Assembly (NCBI RefSeq): GCF_007786455.1
Contig: NZ_VNJK01000001.1
Span: 1,758,074 to 1,822,073 of the forward strand
DNA from: Paenibacillus agilis
Lineage (GTDB): Bacteria > Bacillota > Bacilli > Paenibacillales > Paenibacillaceae
Length of the DNA stretch: 64,000 bases
Reading direction: 5' to 3'
In this document: positions 53,243 through 61,135 of the stretch, piece after piece
Position numbering within the stretch: the stretch's first letter is position 1
Layout: each line of letters starts with the position of its first letter
Program-made: the position numbers and the translations under genes
The notes under the pieces: generated by a model
Told to the model about the DNA's origin: nothing
The model's database searches: none
The model's input: only the letters and a program-made list of their open reading frames with translations

Positions 53243-53605
53243 ATGGCGAAAATGTATGATTTTTATTTGCGTAGTGGACAGGTTGTTAGTTTGGAACTTA
53301 AGAGTTTGGAACTTAAGAGTTTCAATATTAAGAGAAACGGCTACGGAATCCCGGTAGCGGCCGAGATTATTTCGTCCAGCTCTACTATTCTCCAACATGT
53401 CAATTTTGATCAAATGGATGTGGTTGTTGAAAGGATGAAGAAGGAACGATGTGAGAAAGCGCCAGTCTTGGAAGGAGAGTTGAATAGATTGAATAAGGCG
53501 CTAGAAGAAATTATGAACATCACGAAGGGCAGTGAAGCATACACCGAAGCTGCTAAGGCGCATTTTGTTGCTAGGATGGCTCGTTACGGGGAACGGAAGC
53601 AATGA
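53243..53605 (+). CDS. hypothetical phage protein, 120 residues
   Basis: N-terminal beta part with a duplicated SLELK segment from a 15-bp tandem DNA repeat, and a helical charged C-terminal half (EGELNRLNKALEEIMN). AGGAGCTG precedes ATG 53243. Not recognised. Confidence 0.58.
   Translation: MAKMYDFYLRSGQVVSLELKSLELKSFNIKRNGYGIPVAAEIISSSSTILQHVNFDQMDVVVERMKKERCEKAPVLEGELNRLNKALEEIMNITKGSEAYTEAAKAHFVARMARYGERKQ
53288..53317. repeat. 15-bp perfect tandem duplication
   Basis: AGTTTGGAACTTAAG twice in a row, plus a further AGTTT. Adds five residues (SLELK) in frame to the 120-residue phage protein; probably recent slippage. Confidence 0.85.
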
Positions 53606-53630
53606 AGCGTCACCTAGCTATAGAAAGAAG

Positions 53631-53673
53631 CAACCCACCCCGCTGATCCTTGGCCGGGCTACAGGGTGGGTTG
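53631..53673. other. 10-bp perfect hairpin in the gap before the late regulator
   Basis: CAACCCACCC / GGGTGGGTTG with a 23-nt loop. No T run on either side, so not a standard terminator; it may shape the leader of the late regulator mRNA. Confidence 0.5.
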
Positions 53674-53728
53674 CGCGAGATTTCCTCTCATGTATATTAA
53701 CATATCGAGAGGAATGAGGGGAATGGCG

Positions 53729-54211
53729 ATGGTGTGGGGACAAGGTGAACTTTTTGCTGTGGCAAATAAAGAAGAGATAGCTCGCACGAAGTTCCTACTC
53801 GAAAAGTATATAGATATGGTTTCATTGATACAGGACTTCGAAATATATGAAAAAGAACTGCAGCAAGTTGGAATCGATGGCGAGGTAGCTCGAAGGATTG
53901 ATCAAGAAGACCTGTATGCAGACAAAAGTTCAAATGCTGTTCTTTTGATGGAAAAGCAGCGTTGGGTCTACAAAGAATATGTATTCTACACTATGACTCT
54001 AAAACGAGCTATAGGTATTATACGGACTCCAGAGGCGAGAAAGGCAATTGAATTTCGCTACATACATGGTCTGAGTCGAGGGGAAGCTATTTCTAAAATC
54101 AAATCCGACGGGTACAGTGACAGCACGGTAGATAGAAGAGTTGAAAAAGGTATTGAGGCTATAGCGAATACGTTGAAAACGTGGGGATTTTTCGAACGAG
54201 AAAATGTATAG
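53729..54211 (+). CDS. ArpU-like phage late transcription regulator
   Basis: 160 residues. The N-terminal half is helical; the C-terminal region (ARKAIEFRYIHGLSRGEAI, YSDSTVDRRVEKGIEAIA) resembles sigma region 4-like helix-turn-helix domains of ArpU/RinA-type activators that turn on late phage genes. Position before the packaging genes fits. AGGGG lies 7 nt before ATG 53729; ATG 53723 is the alternative. A terminator follows, separating it from the accessory cassette. Confidence 0.78.
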   Translation: MVWGQGELFAVANKEEIARTKFLLEKYIDMVSLIQDFEIYEKELQQVGIDGEVARRIDQEDLYADKSSNAVLLMEKQRWVYKEYVFYTMTLKRAIGIIRTPEARKAIEFRYIHGLSRGEAISKIKSDGYSDSTVDRRVEKGIEAIANTLKTWGFFERENV

Positions 54212-54280
54212 AAATAAGAGTTGAAAGAGGATCTCCCAAAAGTGTTCGCATGAAATGGGAACATTGCAATCTATGAACGA

Positions 54281-54327
54281 AAGGACCTCAAATTCCACCG
54301 CCAAATGGAGGATGAGGTCCTTTTTAT
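54281..54327 (+). terminator. terminator of the late regulator operon
   Basis: AAGGACCTCA / TGAGGTCCTT perfect 10-bp stem with an inner CCACC...GGAGG-like pairing, followed by TTTTTAT. Confidence 0.88.
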
Positions 54328-54477
54328 AGGCTAAATTTTACTGACTTCGGTTTTGAGACGAATATTTTTGTGAAAACAAGATATTCTAACGGAGGCCGTA
54401 TTAGTCATTGTTTTGAAGCTGAATAAAATGTTGCTGTTGATAATACGCAATATAAATGACTGGAGTTGTATAGACAT

Positions 54478-55308
54478 ATGTATAAAAAAGATTCAATAAG
54501 TCCAAATGATTCAACAGGTCTAATACCTGAACCAAGACGAAATGAGATTTTATATAAAATAGACCAAAATAACCTTAGAAATATTATTCAAAGTATCCCA
54601 GTGCCGGATGACACACAGAATTCAGATGACACCACAACTGCACTACTAGCTTATTACCGATATGTTTTTTTGGTTGTGGGGGATAATCTATACAAATTAG
54701 AAACTGTCCCTGAACTCGAAATACTTAAAACAGTTCCAGGTTATAGGGACACTAAACTTATTGCTGGTGCTGATGGTCAGCATATTTTTGTGATTAAAGA
54801 TGGTAAGCTTATTAAATTGAACTTTGAACTTGAAACTGTTCCTCTTCCCGATGATCCTAATGATCCAGATGGTTCACGTTGGGAAGATGCAAAACTTATG
54901 GATGGTTCGGGACAACACCTCTATATTGTAAGAGGTGATGAATTAATTCGGATGAATGCCATAACTAACATAGAAGAGGGAAAAGACACTGGATGGACAG
55001 ATGCTACTTTATTAACAGCACCTGGTGATTCGTATGTCTATCTTTTTCGAAATGGTGAACTCATTAGGATGAAAGAATTTCCTCTAGAAATGGATGACAA
55101 GACCGGAGATTGGGATGGCACTACAGTTTTAGCGGGTTCTGGGAAATCCCTCTATATTGTTAGGGACGGAGAATTAATTTGTCTGCTAGGAAATACTCTT
55201 CAACGTGATACAAATGTTGAAGTTGGCTCGGGTGATAATACGACCCTGATGTCCTTTTTTATAAATTACGTCTACCTTGTTAAAGATTTTATAGAAGAAC
55301 TTGATTAA
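54478..55308 (+). CDS. repeat protein, probable beta-propeller, in prophage accessory cassette
   Basis: 276 residues, no signal peptide or membrane helix. After a Ser/Pro/Asn-rich start, five to six repeats of 38-46 residues follow, each with the pattern L-x-a-G-x-g-x-x-hY-(I/V)-h-(R/K)-d-G-(E/K)-L-I-(R/K)-h, for example QHIFVIKDGKLIKLN, QHLYIVRGDELIRMN, SYVYLFRNGELIRMK, KSLYIVRDGELICLL, often preceded by W-x-D. This suggests a small beta-propeller; the blade pattern faintly recalls hemopexin repeats. Ligand and role unknown. Start ATG 54478 has GGAG 12 nt upstream. AT-rich compared with phage neighbours. Confidence 0.6.
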   Translation: MYKKDSISPNDSTGLIPEPRRNEILYKIDQNNLRNIIQSIPVPDDTQNSDDTTTALLAYYRYVFLVVGDNLYKLETVPELEILKTVPGYRDTKLIAGADGQHIFVIKDGKLIKLNFELETVPLPDDPNDPDGSRWEDAKLMDGSGQHLYIVRGDELIRMNAITNIEEGKDTGWTDATLLTAPGDSYVYLFRNGELIRMKEFPLEMDDKTGDWDGTTVLAGSGKSLYIVRDGELICLLGNTLQRDTNVEVGSGDNTTLMSFFINYVYLVKDFIEELD

Positions 55309-55464
55309 AACAAATACAGACCTCCCTGTACTTACAGTAAAAATTTTTGAGTATACTGTGGGAATGAATGAATTTTTATGACGAACACTTGAAGCAAATC
55401 CCGTGGCTTTTTTTGAAAGGCAAAATACAAGTAATAGGTAAAAGCAGGGCTGATAATAAGATAG

Positions 55465-55662
55465 TTACTTTTCTTCATCAGCCTTGAGTTGTTCTCGTTT
55501 CTTTTTTTGTGAAGGTGTGTAGAGAGAGAGGATATACACAACCCATAAGATTAAATTTAAAATATGTAAGCCATATGATCTACCATCAGAGATTGAATCA
55601 ATTATACTGTAGATGCTAACGGCTATCCCTGCGGATGCAATAAATTGGGCAAGCAAAAACAT
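55465..55662 (-). CDS. small two-span membrane protein, candidate immunity partner
   Basis: 65 residues: two hydrophobic helices (about 2-21 and 32-48) and a basic-acidic tail (SQKKKREQLKADEEK). AGGTGA lies 9 nt before ATG 55662. It follows the secreted bacteriocin-like gene on the same strand, 72 nt behind it, across a strong hairpin. Small membrane proteins in this position often give self-protection against a secreted pore-former; that role is inference. Confidence 0.6.
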   Translation of the reverse strand: MFLLAQFIASAGIAVSIYSIIDSISDGRSYGLHILNLILWVVYILSLYTPSQKKKREQLKADEEK

Positions 55663-55690
55663 ATAACGATGTCACCTCACATTTTAGTTA

Positions 55691-55728
55691 AAGAATGAAG
55701 TCCTCGACAGTGCAAGGACTTCATTCTT
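55691..55728. terminator. 14-bp perfect hairpin between the bacteriocin-like gene and its small partner
   Basis: AAGAATGAAGTCCT / AGGACTTCATTCTT with a 10-nt loop. On the plus strand it is followed by TTTTTG; on the minus strand only by TTTAAC, so it may act as a partial attenuator of the downstream small gene. Confidence 0.7.
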
Positions 55729-55734
55729 TTTGTA

Positions 55735-56499
55735 TTAGAGTATTGAATAAGCATTTGCCATTGCATCGTTCAAGTCTTTCCATGCACTATAACCTTGATA
55801 CGCAGAAGCTATAGCTCCTCCACCAGCAACTATCACCCCAATAGCACCTGCAAATGGTAAAGCTGCTATTCCGGCAATAGCAAGTGCGTAAGCAGTTCCG
55901 GCAGTATAGTATGCGCCAACCGCATTATTGGCTTGTGTTGCGTAGAGTTTGAAGTCAGATATCATAGGATTGTTCGTGGTGTTTTTAAGTACATATTTAG
56001 CTTTATAAGCATTAGTGACATCTTTTAAATCGAATGATACCGCAGATCCAGTGTATAAGTAGCATTGGGTTGGAGAATCACAATCATAGGAAGTATATTT
56101 CCAATGACCTCCAGTGTCAAGAGGAGAAACTTGATCGTTTACTTCAAGAGGTTTAACTATCTCGTTATTGATGTAATTATTTCCTTGTGCATCTTGGGAA
56201 AAGATAGTTGTACGAGTTGTAGTAGTAAATTTATCTTTCAAGTCGAAATTATCATTTAGTTCATAGGATATAGTTTCATTAACTGTTGTGTGTTTTGTTC
56301 CGTTGGAATCGATAACAGGAGAGCCAATAGTAAACTCTTTTTTCTGTTTACCGACTATGTTCCCGTCGAGGTCAGTATAGTCCTTGTAAACTACATGTGT
56401 GTTACCGTTGCTAGACGCTGCTGCTGAAACTGGTACTGCGGCCAACACAATGCATACTACTAAAAGTAATGACAAAACACGAGATAGTGACTTCTTCAA
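55735..56499 (-). CDS. secreted protein with hydrophobic Gly/Ala-rich C-terminus, bacteriocin-like
   Basis: 254 residues. A classical signal peptide (MKKSLSRVLSLLLVV, cleavage near VSAAA, about residue 25) leads a beta-rich polar region with many Asn, Thr and Asp and a single Cys pair (YDCDSPTQCYLY, probable disulfide). The last 60 residues hold two hydrophobic helices (AYALAIAGIAALPFAG, GVIVAGGGAIASAY), typical of membrane-inserting toxins. Overall it recalls the high-molecular-weight geobacillin-26 bacteriocin group, which I could not check. TTG 56499 is best spaced from GAGAGG; ATG 56508 is the alternative. Confidence 0.65.
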   Translation of the reverse strand: MKKSLSRVLSLLLVVCIVLAAVPVSAAASSNGNTHVVYKDYTDLDGNIVGKQKKEFTIGSPVIDSNGTKHTTVNETISYELNDNFDLKDKFTTTTRTTIFSQDAQGNNYINNEIVKPLEVNDQVSPLDTGGHWKYTSYDCDSPTQCYLYTGSAVSFDLKDVTNAYKAKYVLKNTTNNPMISDFKLYATQANNAVGAYYTAGTAYALAIAGIAALPFAGAIGVIVAGGGAIASAYQGYSAWKDLNDAMANAYSIL

Positions 56500-56706
56500 A
56501 AATACCATTCCTCTCAAATTAGATATATTCATTGCATAGAGAAGTATATCTTTTCATCTAATGGTGATCCATGGTTCAAAAGGTTTAAAATGGATTTATC
56601 GCAATATGGCGCCTTTTGTCGGTTAAGCGTGAATACGTAATCTGTTTTTTTGATGAAAGGATGATAAATAAGAGGGATTGTTGACGACCACATGGTGCAT
56701 TTCCCA

Positions 56707-56797
56707 TGTTATATTGTAGACATCGAATTAGGCGAGATTGACACGCACGGCTGCTACCAGCAGTGTTAACCGGGGCGTTACTCATCTCGCCTTTTTC
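56707..56797 (+). ncRNA. candidate small RNA with own promoter and terminator, facing a small peptide gene
   Basis: An extended -10 (TGTTATATT, 56707-56715) would start a transcript near 56722. It ends at an intrinsic terminator formed by GGCGAGAT (56731-56738) and ATCTCGCC (56784-56791) with TTTTT behind, enclosing CTGCT/AGCAG and further pairing. The RNA of about 75 nt is convergent with the hydrophobic peptide gene at 56810-56959, the arrangement of txpA/ratA-type antisense RNAs. Confidence 0.5.
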
Positions 56798-56809
56798 ATT
56801 CAATCAAAA

Positions 56810-56959
56810 CTACGTCTTTGGCTGATCATCATCCTTTCGTTTTCTTTTGAACAGAAATGCAAAGCTGACGGCATAGTAGATTTTGTCAGGGTTCTCAATG
56901 CACCACAATAGTAGGCTTGAAACAAAGCTGATGAATTGCATGATGATTTCTTCAAACAT
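56810..56959 (-). CDS. small hydrophobic peptide, 49 residues, candidate type I toxin or phage membrane peptide
   Basis: Begins MFEEIIMQFISFVSSLLLW, has a second hydrophobic stretch IYYAVSFAFLF and a highly charged end KRKRKDDD. AAAGGTGG lies 8 nt before ATG 56959. Its 5' leader has a GTGAGA/TCTCAC hairpin at 57004-57027. The transcript would run into the convergent small RNA. Size, hydrophobicity and charged tail fit type I toxins, but no specific family match is certain. Confidence 0.55.
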   Translation of the reverse strand: MFEEIIMQFISFVSSLLLWCIENPDKIYYAVSFAFLFKRKRKDDDQPKT

Positions 56960-57144
56960 ATAAATTACCACCTTTATCGAATTTGGATTTAGCTACACCA
57001 CTTGTGAGAAGCCTGCAGTCCTCTCACCCTAGATATCGAAATAGGGGTTCATTTTGTGGCGAGCTGTTTACGTAGATCAAATATCGATAAATGTTTTGAA
57101 TTGTGACTCTATTTAGAAAAATAAATTAATAGAGGGTGAACATA

Positions 57145-57330
57145 ATGGAAGGTTTAGCAGATATGGTTTTATCTGAAGGACAGGCAGATGAATACGCCAG
57201 ATTATTAAATGACTATCCAATATGTCACGATGATGCCATTGCAATTCTAAAGGCCGTAGCAGTTGTCATGTCCCAACGCGGATTCAATGGAACGCAAATG
57301 GCAGCTCTTATTTCAGAAATGCAAAGGTAG
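57145..57330 (+). CDS. hypothetical phage protein, 61 residues
   Basis: Small helical acidic protein (EGQADEYARLLNDY, DDAIAILKAVAVVMSQRG). AGAGGGTGA precedes ATG 57145; GTG 57136 lies within that site. Not recognised. Confidence 0.58.
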   Translation: MEGLADMVLSEGQADEYARLLNDYPICHDDAIAILKAVAVVMSQRGFNGTQMAALISEMQR

Positions 57331-57653
57331 GGTTATGGTTCGTTGCAAGTAATCGTTTGTATCGAATTAACGAGCTATCAGCAACAAATGAATGATTTTA
57401 TTGACTATTTAACAAAGGGTGCAATTACACCAACTTGACTCGTATTTTCGGGGCTTTGTAAAATAGTCTTGTACTTACTCCATAGTTACAAAGTACGTAT
57501 GCTTTTAAAGCAAAGAGCGCAGCAATTTTGCAGCGGACGTTTACGGACGCAAGCCTTTGACCTTAAATCTTTAAATCTCTTAAATCACATATAGCACGTT
57601 CTAACCACTCCATAACGGGGTGGTTTTTTTATTGCCACGAAAGGAGCAGTCAT
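57331..57653. other. non-coding stretch with several inverted repeats before the packaging genes
   Basis: No credible gene. It holds CTTTGTAA/TTACAAAG (57454-57461 with 57486-57493), an overlapping GTACTT/AAGTAC alternative, GCTTTTAAAGC, GCAGCAATTTTGCAGC and a doubled GGACG around 57535-57555, ending with a terminator. Late promoter or regulator-binding sites are plausible here because ArpU-type activators bind in such regions, but none can be named. Confidence 0.5.
57603..57632 (+). terminator. rho-independent terminator before the packaging operon
   Basis: AACCACTCC ATAAC GGGGTGGTT hairpin followed by TTTTTTT. Confidence 0.9.
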
Positions 57654-57809
57654 ATGAGTAAGCAGCGTAAGAAAAACAGAAATAAAGCATCCCCTCAAAA
57701 GCAAAAGCAGCAGCAGCCTGTTTTATGTAAAGGATGCGTATGGGGCGAATGGTTGGGTTATAAGCAGATATGTAAGATACCGCGCTGTATTAGAGGTGAA
57801 TGGAAATGA
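57654..57809 (+). CDS. small Cys-rich basic phage protein, 51 residues
   Basis: A Lys/Gln-rich N-terminal half, then CKGC...C...C (LCKGCVWGEW, QICKIPRC), a probable zinc-binding knuckle. AAGGAG lies 8 nt before ATG 57654. Overlaps the next gene by 4 nt. Role unknown. Confidence 0.62.
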   Translation: MSKQRKKNRNKASPQKQKQQQPVLCKGCVWGEWLGYKQICKIPRCIRGEWK

Positions 57810-57940
57810 TCGAAACGTTCATTCATGACATGATCCATATGACAGAAGGGCAGAAGCTCATATATTACTGGCCATTATGGTTGGTAATCGTTCTTATAGT
57901 TGTAGCAGTACTTGTACACTTGGATACTTGGGGTGATTAA
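57806..57940 (+). CDS. small single-span membrane protein, 44 residues
   Basis: A polar N-terminus and one hydrophobic helix (LWLVIVLIVVAVLV). GAGGTG precedes ATG 57806, which overlaps the preceding stop (ATGA). Function unknown. Confidence 0.55.
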   Translation: MIETFIHDMIHMTEGQKLIYYWPLWLVIVLIVVAVLVHLDTWGD

Positions 57941-57959
57941 CATTACTGGATTCAGGCTC

Positions 57960-58280
57960 ATGAAGGATAGGATAGTAGATTGTAGTAGTTGTAAGGAAGA
58001 GTTCGAAGTCAATGCTCTTACGCGTCGGTTGGAAGATGACTCTAACATAGAGGAGACGTATTTCATTTGTCCTCATTGTGGTGGAGAGTTCAACGTTTGT
58101 TATAGCGATCCATCTATTAGAGAGCAGCAGCGTAAGTTGAGAGCTTTATATGCTAGGCTGCCAAGAACAAAGACCATGGATGCATTGGACGAACTGAACA
58201 AGCGCATCGATGAAGCAAAGGAACAGCTTGGTAAGATGATGGAAGAGCTTAAGCAAACGATCAATCAGAAGCGTACGTAA
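57960..58280 (+). CDS. phage zinc-ribbon and coiled-coil protein
   Basis: 106 residues. Two cysteine pairs (DCSSC and CPHCGGEF) form a probable zinc ribbon, followed by a charged coiled coil (about 65-105). The ATG at 57960 has no strong ribosome binding site; an in-frame GTG at 57933 overlapping the previous gene is an alternative. Lies just before the cos/terminase region. Not assigned further. Confidence 0.6.
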   Translation: MKDRIVDCSSCKEEFEVNALTRRLEDDSNIEETYFICPHCGGEFNVCYSDPSIREQQRKLRALYARLPRTKTMDALDELNKRIDEAKEQLGKMMEELKQTINQKRT

Positions 58281-58337
58281 GGCGTTGATGTATCTGGATG
58301 ATCTGCACCATTACACCACCCATCAGCGGGGCAAATA

Positions 58338-58405
58338 GGGGCAAAAGACGGGTCCTTTGGGGGTCTCAAAATAGGTGCGGGTGCGTGCGACCCCGAAATG
58401 CCGCT
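58338..58405. other. candidate cos region
   Basis: GC-rich, non-coding segment with GGGTCCTTTGGGGGTCT, GGTGCGGGTGCG and TGCGACCCCG between the last early-late gene and terS, in an otherwise AT-rich gap. In lambda-like phages with Nu1/GpA terminases, the cos nick site lies here. The exact cut site cannot be read from sequence. Confidence 0.4.
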
Positions 58406-58424
58406 AGTTTTAGTTGAAAATTTT

Positions 58425-58567
58425 CACTTTCGCTTTCGTTTAGGGCAGCTCAGATCGAAGGCTTTTTTAATTTTTTCTTCATCTAATGCACCGATTTTCA
58501 ACATAACTAAAATCCATTCAAAAGCGAAAGTGAGGCGGGAAAAGTGTCCAAGGAAAAAGCGAAAGTG
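58425..58567. repeat. three copies of a 12-mer around the terS start, candidate terminase-binding sites
   Basis: AAAGCGAAAGTG occurs at 58521-58532 and 58556-58567 and, inverted, at 58425-58436. The third copy lies within the first codons of terS. Their placement resembles the R sites of lambda cosB, which bind the small terminase subunit. Confidence 0.6.
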
Positions 58568-59071
58568 GAAAACATCGTTGATACGGAAGTGCAAACGTCT
58601 GAATTAGCTGCTATCGTCGGAAAAACTCCTCAGTGGATACGCCAGCTTACGCGGGATGGGGTGTTGAAAAAGTATGGTCGTGGAAAGTATTTGCTAGGCG
58701 AATCTATCCAAGCTTATTGCGAACATGTAGCGGGTGGAAAAGAAGAAGACGAGAAGCCACGCCTTATTGATTTTAAGACGGCACTAGAAAAGACAAAGGC
58801 TGAGAAGGCAGAACTCGAACTCTTAAGGTTAAAAAATGAATTGCATGTTGCTTCTGACGTTGAAGCGTTGCTGGCTGATCTGATCTTGACTACAAAATCA
58901 AGATTGTTAGGCGTGCCTAGTAGAATTGCAACGGAGTGTGAAAATGAAACTGCTGATGTGGTTGAAGCGATTGTTCGACGAGATATCGAGGTTGCGCTGT
59001 CTTCTTTGGCGAAGTACACCCCGGACAAGATTGGGGGCGAAATTGGCGATGGTATCTCAAAAGACAATTGA
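58544..59071 (+). CDS. terS: terminase small subunit, Nu1-like
   Basis: 175 residues. N-terminal winged helix with QTSELAAIVGKTPQWIRQLTRDGVLKKYGRGKYLL, the DNA-recognition fold of Nu1, then a long helix (about 85-115) for assembly with TerL. It recognises the packaging site, probably the AAAGCGAAAGTG repeats. GTG 58544 follows AGGCGGG. Overlaps terL by 23 nt. Confidence 0.88.
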   Translation: MSKEKAKVENIVDTEVQTSELAAIVGKTPQWIRQLTRDGVLKKYGRGKYLLGESIQAYCEHVAGGKEEDEKPRLIDFKTALEKTKAEKAELELLRLKNELHVASDVEALLADLILTTKSRLLGVPSRIATECENETADVVEAIVRRDIEVALSSLAKYTPDKIGGEIGDGISKDN

Positions 59072-60887
59072 ACTATTTGCACAAGCAAATAAGGACTGGG
59101 AGCCTAAGCGTAGATTAACAGTGTCCCAGTGGGCTGATGCTAACCGCATCTTGACTACCGAGAGCAGCGCGGAAGCAGGACCGTGGAGAACTGACCGTGC
59201 GCCCTATCAACGAGAAATCATGGATTCGATTGAAACGTGGGAAGAAGTCGCTATTATGGCATCGGCTCAAGTCGGGAAAACAGAATTTCTGTTAAATGTG
59301 ACAGGTTCGTACATCGATCAGGATCCTTGTCCAATAATGCATGTTTTGCCGAACGATTCCTTGATTCAAGCTTACTCAAAAAAACGTCTTACACCAATGA
59401 TTAATAGCAGTGATGCATTACGGGCGAAGGTCGGGGTATCTAAGTCGCGAGATAGTAGCAACACCATAGAGGATAAGTCGTTCCCAGGTGGGTATGTAAC
59501 CATCGTTGGAGCGAACGTACCTGCTGACCTATCCTCACGACCAGTTCAAGTTGTCCTTTGTGATGAGGTGGACAGGTTCCCTGTTTCATCAGGAAAAGAA
59601 GGAGACCCGATTTCACTAGCTATCGCACGGACGACAACATTTAAACACAAGCGGCGTCATTTGTTCGTTTCAACTCCCGTTGATGCAGAAACATCACGCA
59701 TTTATGAGCTATACAAGGACAGCTCAATGGAGCAGTGGAACTTGCCTTGTCCTCATTGTGGTGAGTTACAGCCGCTAAAATTTAAAGATCGAATTGTGTT
59801 TGAGCATTACGAATCTGAAAGTGGCGAAATTGTTGTAACTAAAGCAGAGTGCCGATGTGAATTTTGTGGATTATTAGGCAGCGAGAAGGATTGGAAGCGG
59901 GGCCAAGGCGCATGGATTGCGGCAAAAATACACACAAAGCGGCGGGGCTTTCATATCAACCAATTAGCGAGCCCCTGGTCTGACTGGCGTGAGGTAGCAA
60001 AGAAATTCTTGATTGCGAAACGCGAAGGCGTGGACAAGTTAAAAGTTTTCATCAACACCGTTTTAGGCGAGCCTTGGGAAGAAAACAAAACCAAAATCGA
60101 TGAAACTGTCTTGATGAATCGTCAGGAAACCTATGAATACGATGTGCCTGAAGGTGTAAAAGTGCTCACAGCAGCAGTCGATACACAAAATGACCGTTTT
60201 GAAGTTGAAGTTATTGGGTGGGGCGCTGGAAAAGAATCTTGGCGCATCGAATACCACCGTATCTATGGGGACTTACACCAAGATACTGCATGGAATGAGT
60301 TAGATGAGTACCTAAAGCGTAGATGGACAGGCTTCGATGGCAAAGAATTTCCGATAGTGGGAGCATTCATAGATTCGGGCGGACACTTCACGAAAGAGGT
60401 CTATGAGTTCACGGCACCTCGTAATTCAAGAAAGATTTTTGCAATTAAAGGCCGAGGAATAGGACCTAAGACGGCCAAGTACATACCGTTTATAGCAGGC
60501 CACTCGAAAACTCAGTTGCAGAAAGCTACGTTGATATCCCTCGGAGTTGACGACGGAAAAACAAAAGTTATGGACAGTTTGAAAGTTGAAGAACCGGGAC
60601 CGTTATATTGTCATTTCCCGCGAGAGGAAAAGGGCTATACGCACGAATATTTTCTTGGCTTGCTCTCAGAAGTTCAGAAGAAAAAGCGAATGGACGGAGT
60701 CGAGTATAGGACTTGGGTACAAATAAGGGACCGGAACGAGCCGTTTGACTTAGCCGTCTATAATCGTGGTGTAATCGAGCTTTTGAAATTTGACTTGAAT
60801 AGAATGGCTCCGTATTGTTTCGATCCACAGCGCCAGGTAGTAGCAAGGTCTTCAAATCGACGCCGCGGCACTTCTAGCAGCGTTTAA
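59049..60887 (+). CDS. terL: terminase large subunit, GpA family
   Basis: 612 residues. Motor domain with Walker A ASAQVGKTEF (about residue 77) and Walker B VVLCDEVDRF (about 173), a zinc-ribbon insert (CPHCGE, CEFCG), and the RNase H-like nuclease with AAVDTQNDRFEVEV (about 375) carrying the catalytic Asp. It cuts concatemers at cos and pumps DNA into the prohead. ATG 59049 has GGGGG 11 nt upstream. Basic C-terminal tail. Confidence 0.95.
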   Translation: MVSQKTIELFAQANKDWEPKRRLTVSQWADANRILTTESSAEAGPWRTDRAPYQREIMDSIETWEEVAIMASAQVGKTEFLLNVTGSYIDQDPCPIMHVLPNDSLIQAYSKKRLTPMINSSDALRAKVGVSKSRDSSNTIEDKSFPGGYVTIVGANVPADLSSRPVQVVLCDEVDRFPVSSGKEGDPISLAIARTTTFKHKRRHLFVSTPVDAETSRIYELYKDSSMEQWNLPCPHCGELQPLKFKDRIVFEHYESESGEIVVTKAECRCEFCGLLGSEKDWKRGQGAWIAAKIHTKRRGFHINQLASPWSDWREVAKKFLIAKREGVDKLKVFINTVLGEPWEENKTKIDETVLMNRQETYEYDVPEGVKVLTAAVDTQNDRFEVEVIGWGAGKESWRIEYHRIYGDLHQDTAWNELDEYLKRRWTGFDGKEFPIVGAFIDSGGHFTKEVYEFTAPRNSRKIFAIKGRGIGPKTAKYIPFIAGHSKTQLQKATLISLGVDDGKTKVMDSLKVEEPGPLYCHFPREEKGYTHEYFLGLLSEVQKKKRMDGVEYRTWVQIRDRNEPFDLAVYNRGVIELLKFDLNRMAPYCFDPQRQVVARSSNRRRGTSSSV

Positions 60888-60910
60888 CCTACAATGGGGG
60901 TGAAAAAGGA

Positions 60911-61135
60911 ATGGCACTATATACGAAAGAGGTAGCACAGAAGCACTTGGACGCATGGCTTGCGGCTGACTTAGCACTTTCAACATCTCAGTCTTACAAA
61001 ATAGGGACACATATGCTAACACGTGCGAATGTTGGTGAAGTCAGACGACAAATTAGCTACTGGCAGAATCAAGTGAATCTTGCAAGTGGCAGGCGCAAAA
61101 GCAGGATGAGACGCTATGTTCCTATCGATTCATGA
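60911..61135 (+). CDS. gpW-like / DUF6148 head protein
   Basis: 74 residues: YTKEVAQKHLDAWLAADLALSTSQSYKIG and RRQISYWQNQV match small proteins placed between TerL and portal (DUF6148, gpW-like), which help join head and tail. GGGGGTG precedes the ATG. Overlaps the portal gene by 4 nt. Confidence 0.8.
   Translation: MALYTKEVAQKHLDAWLAADLALSTSQSYKIGTHMLTRANVGEVRRQISYWQNQVNLASGRRKSRMRRYVPIDS

Noticed and set aside
56585..56803. 72-residue open frame on the minus strand
   Set aside because: Reads straight through the sRNA terminator hairpin, has a TTG start without ribosome binding site and no clear protein character.
54212..57130. Insertion sequence as carrier of the accessory cassette
   Set aside because: The segment is AT-rich and has genes on both strands, but no transposase, terminal inverted repeats or target duplication were found.
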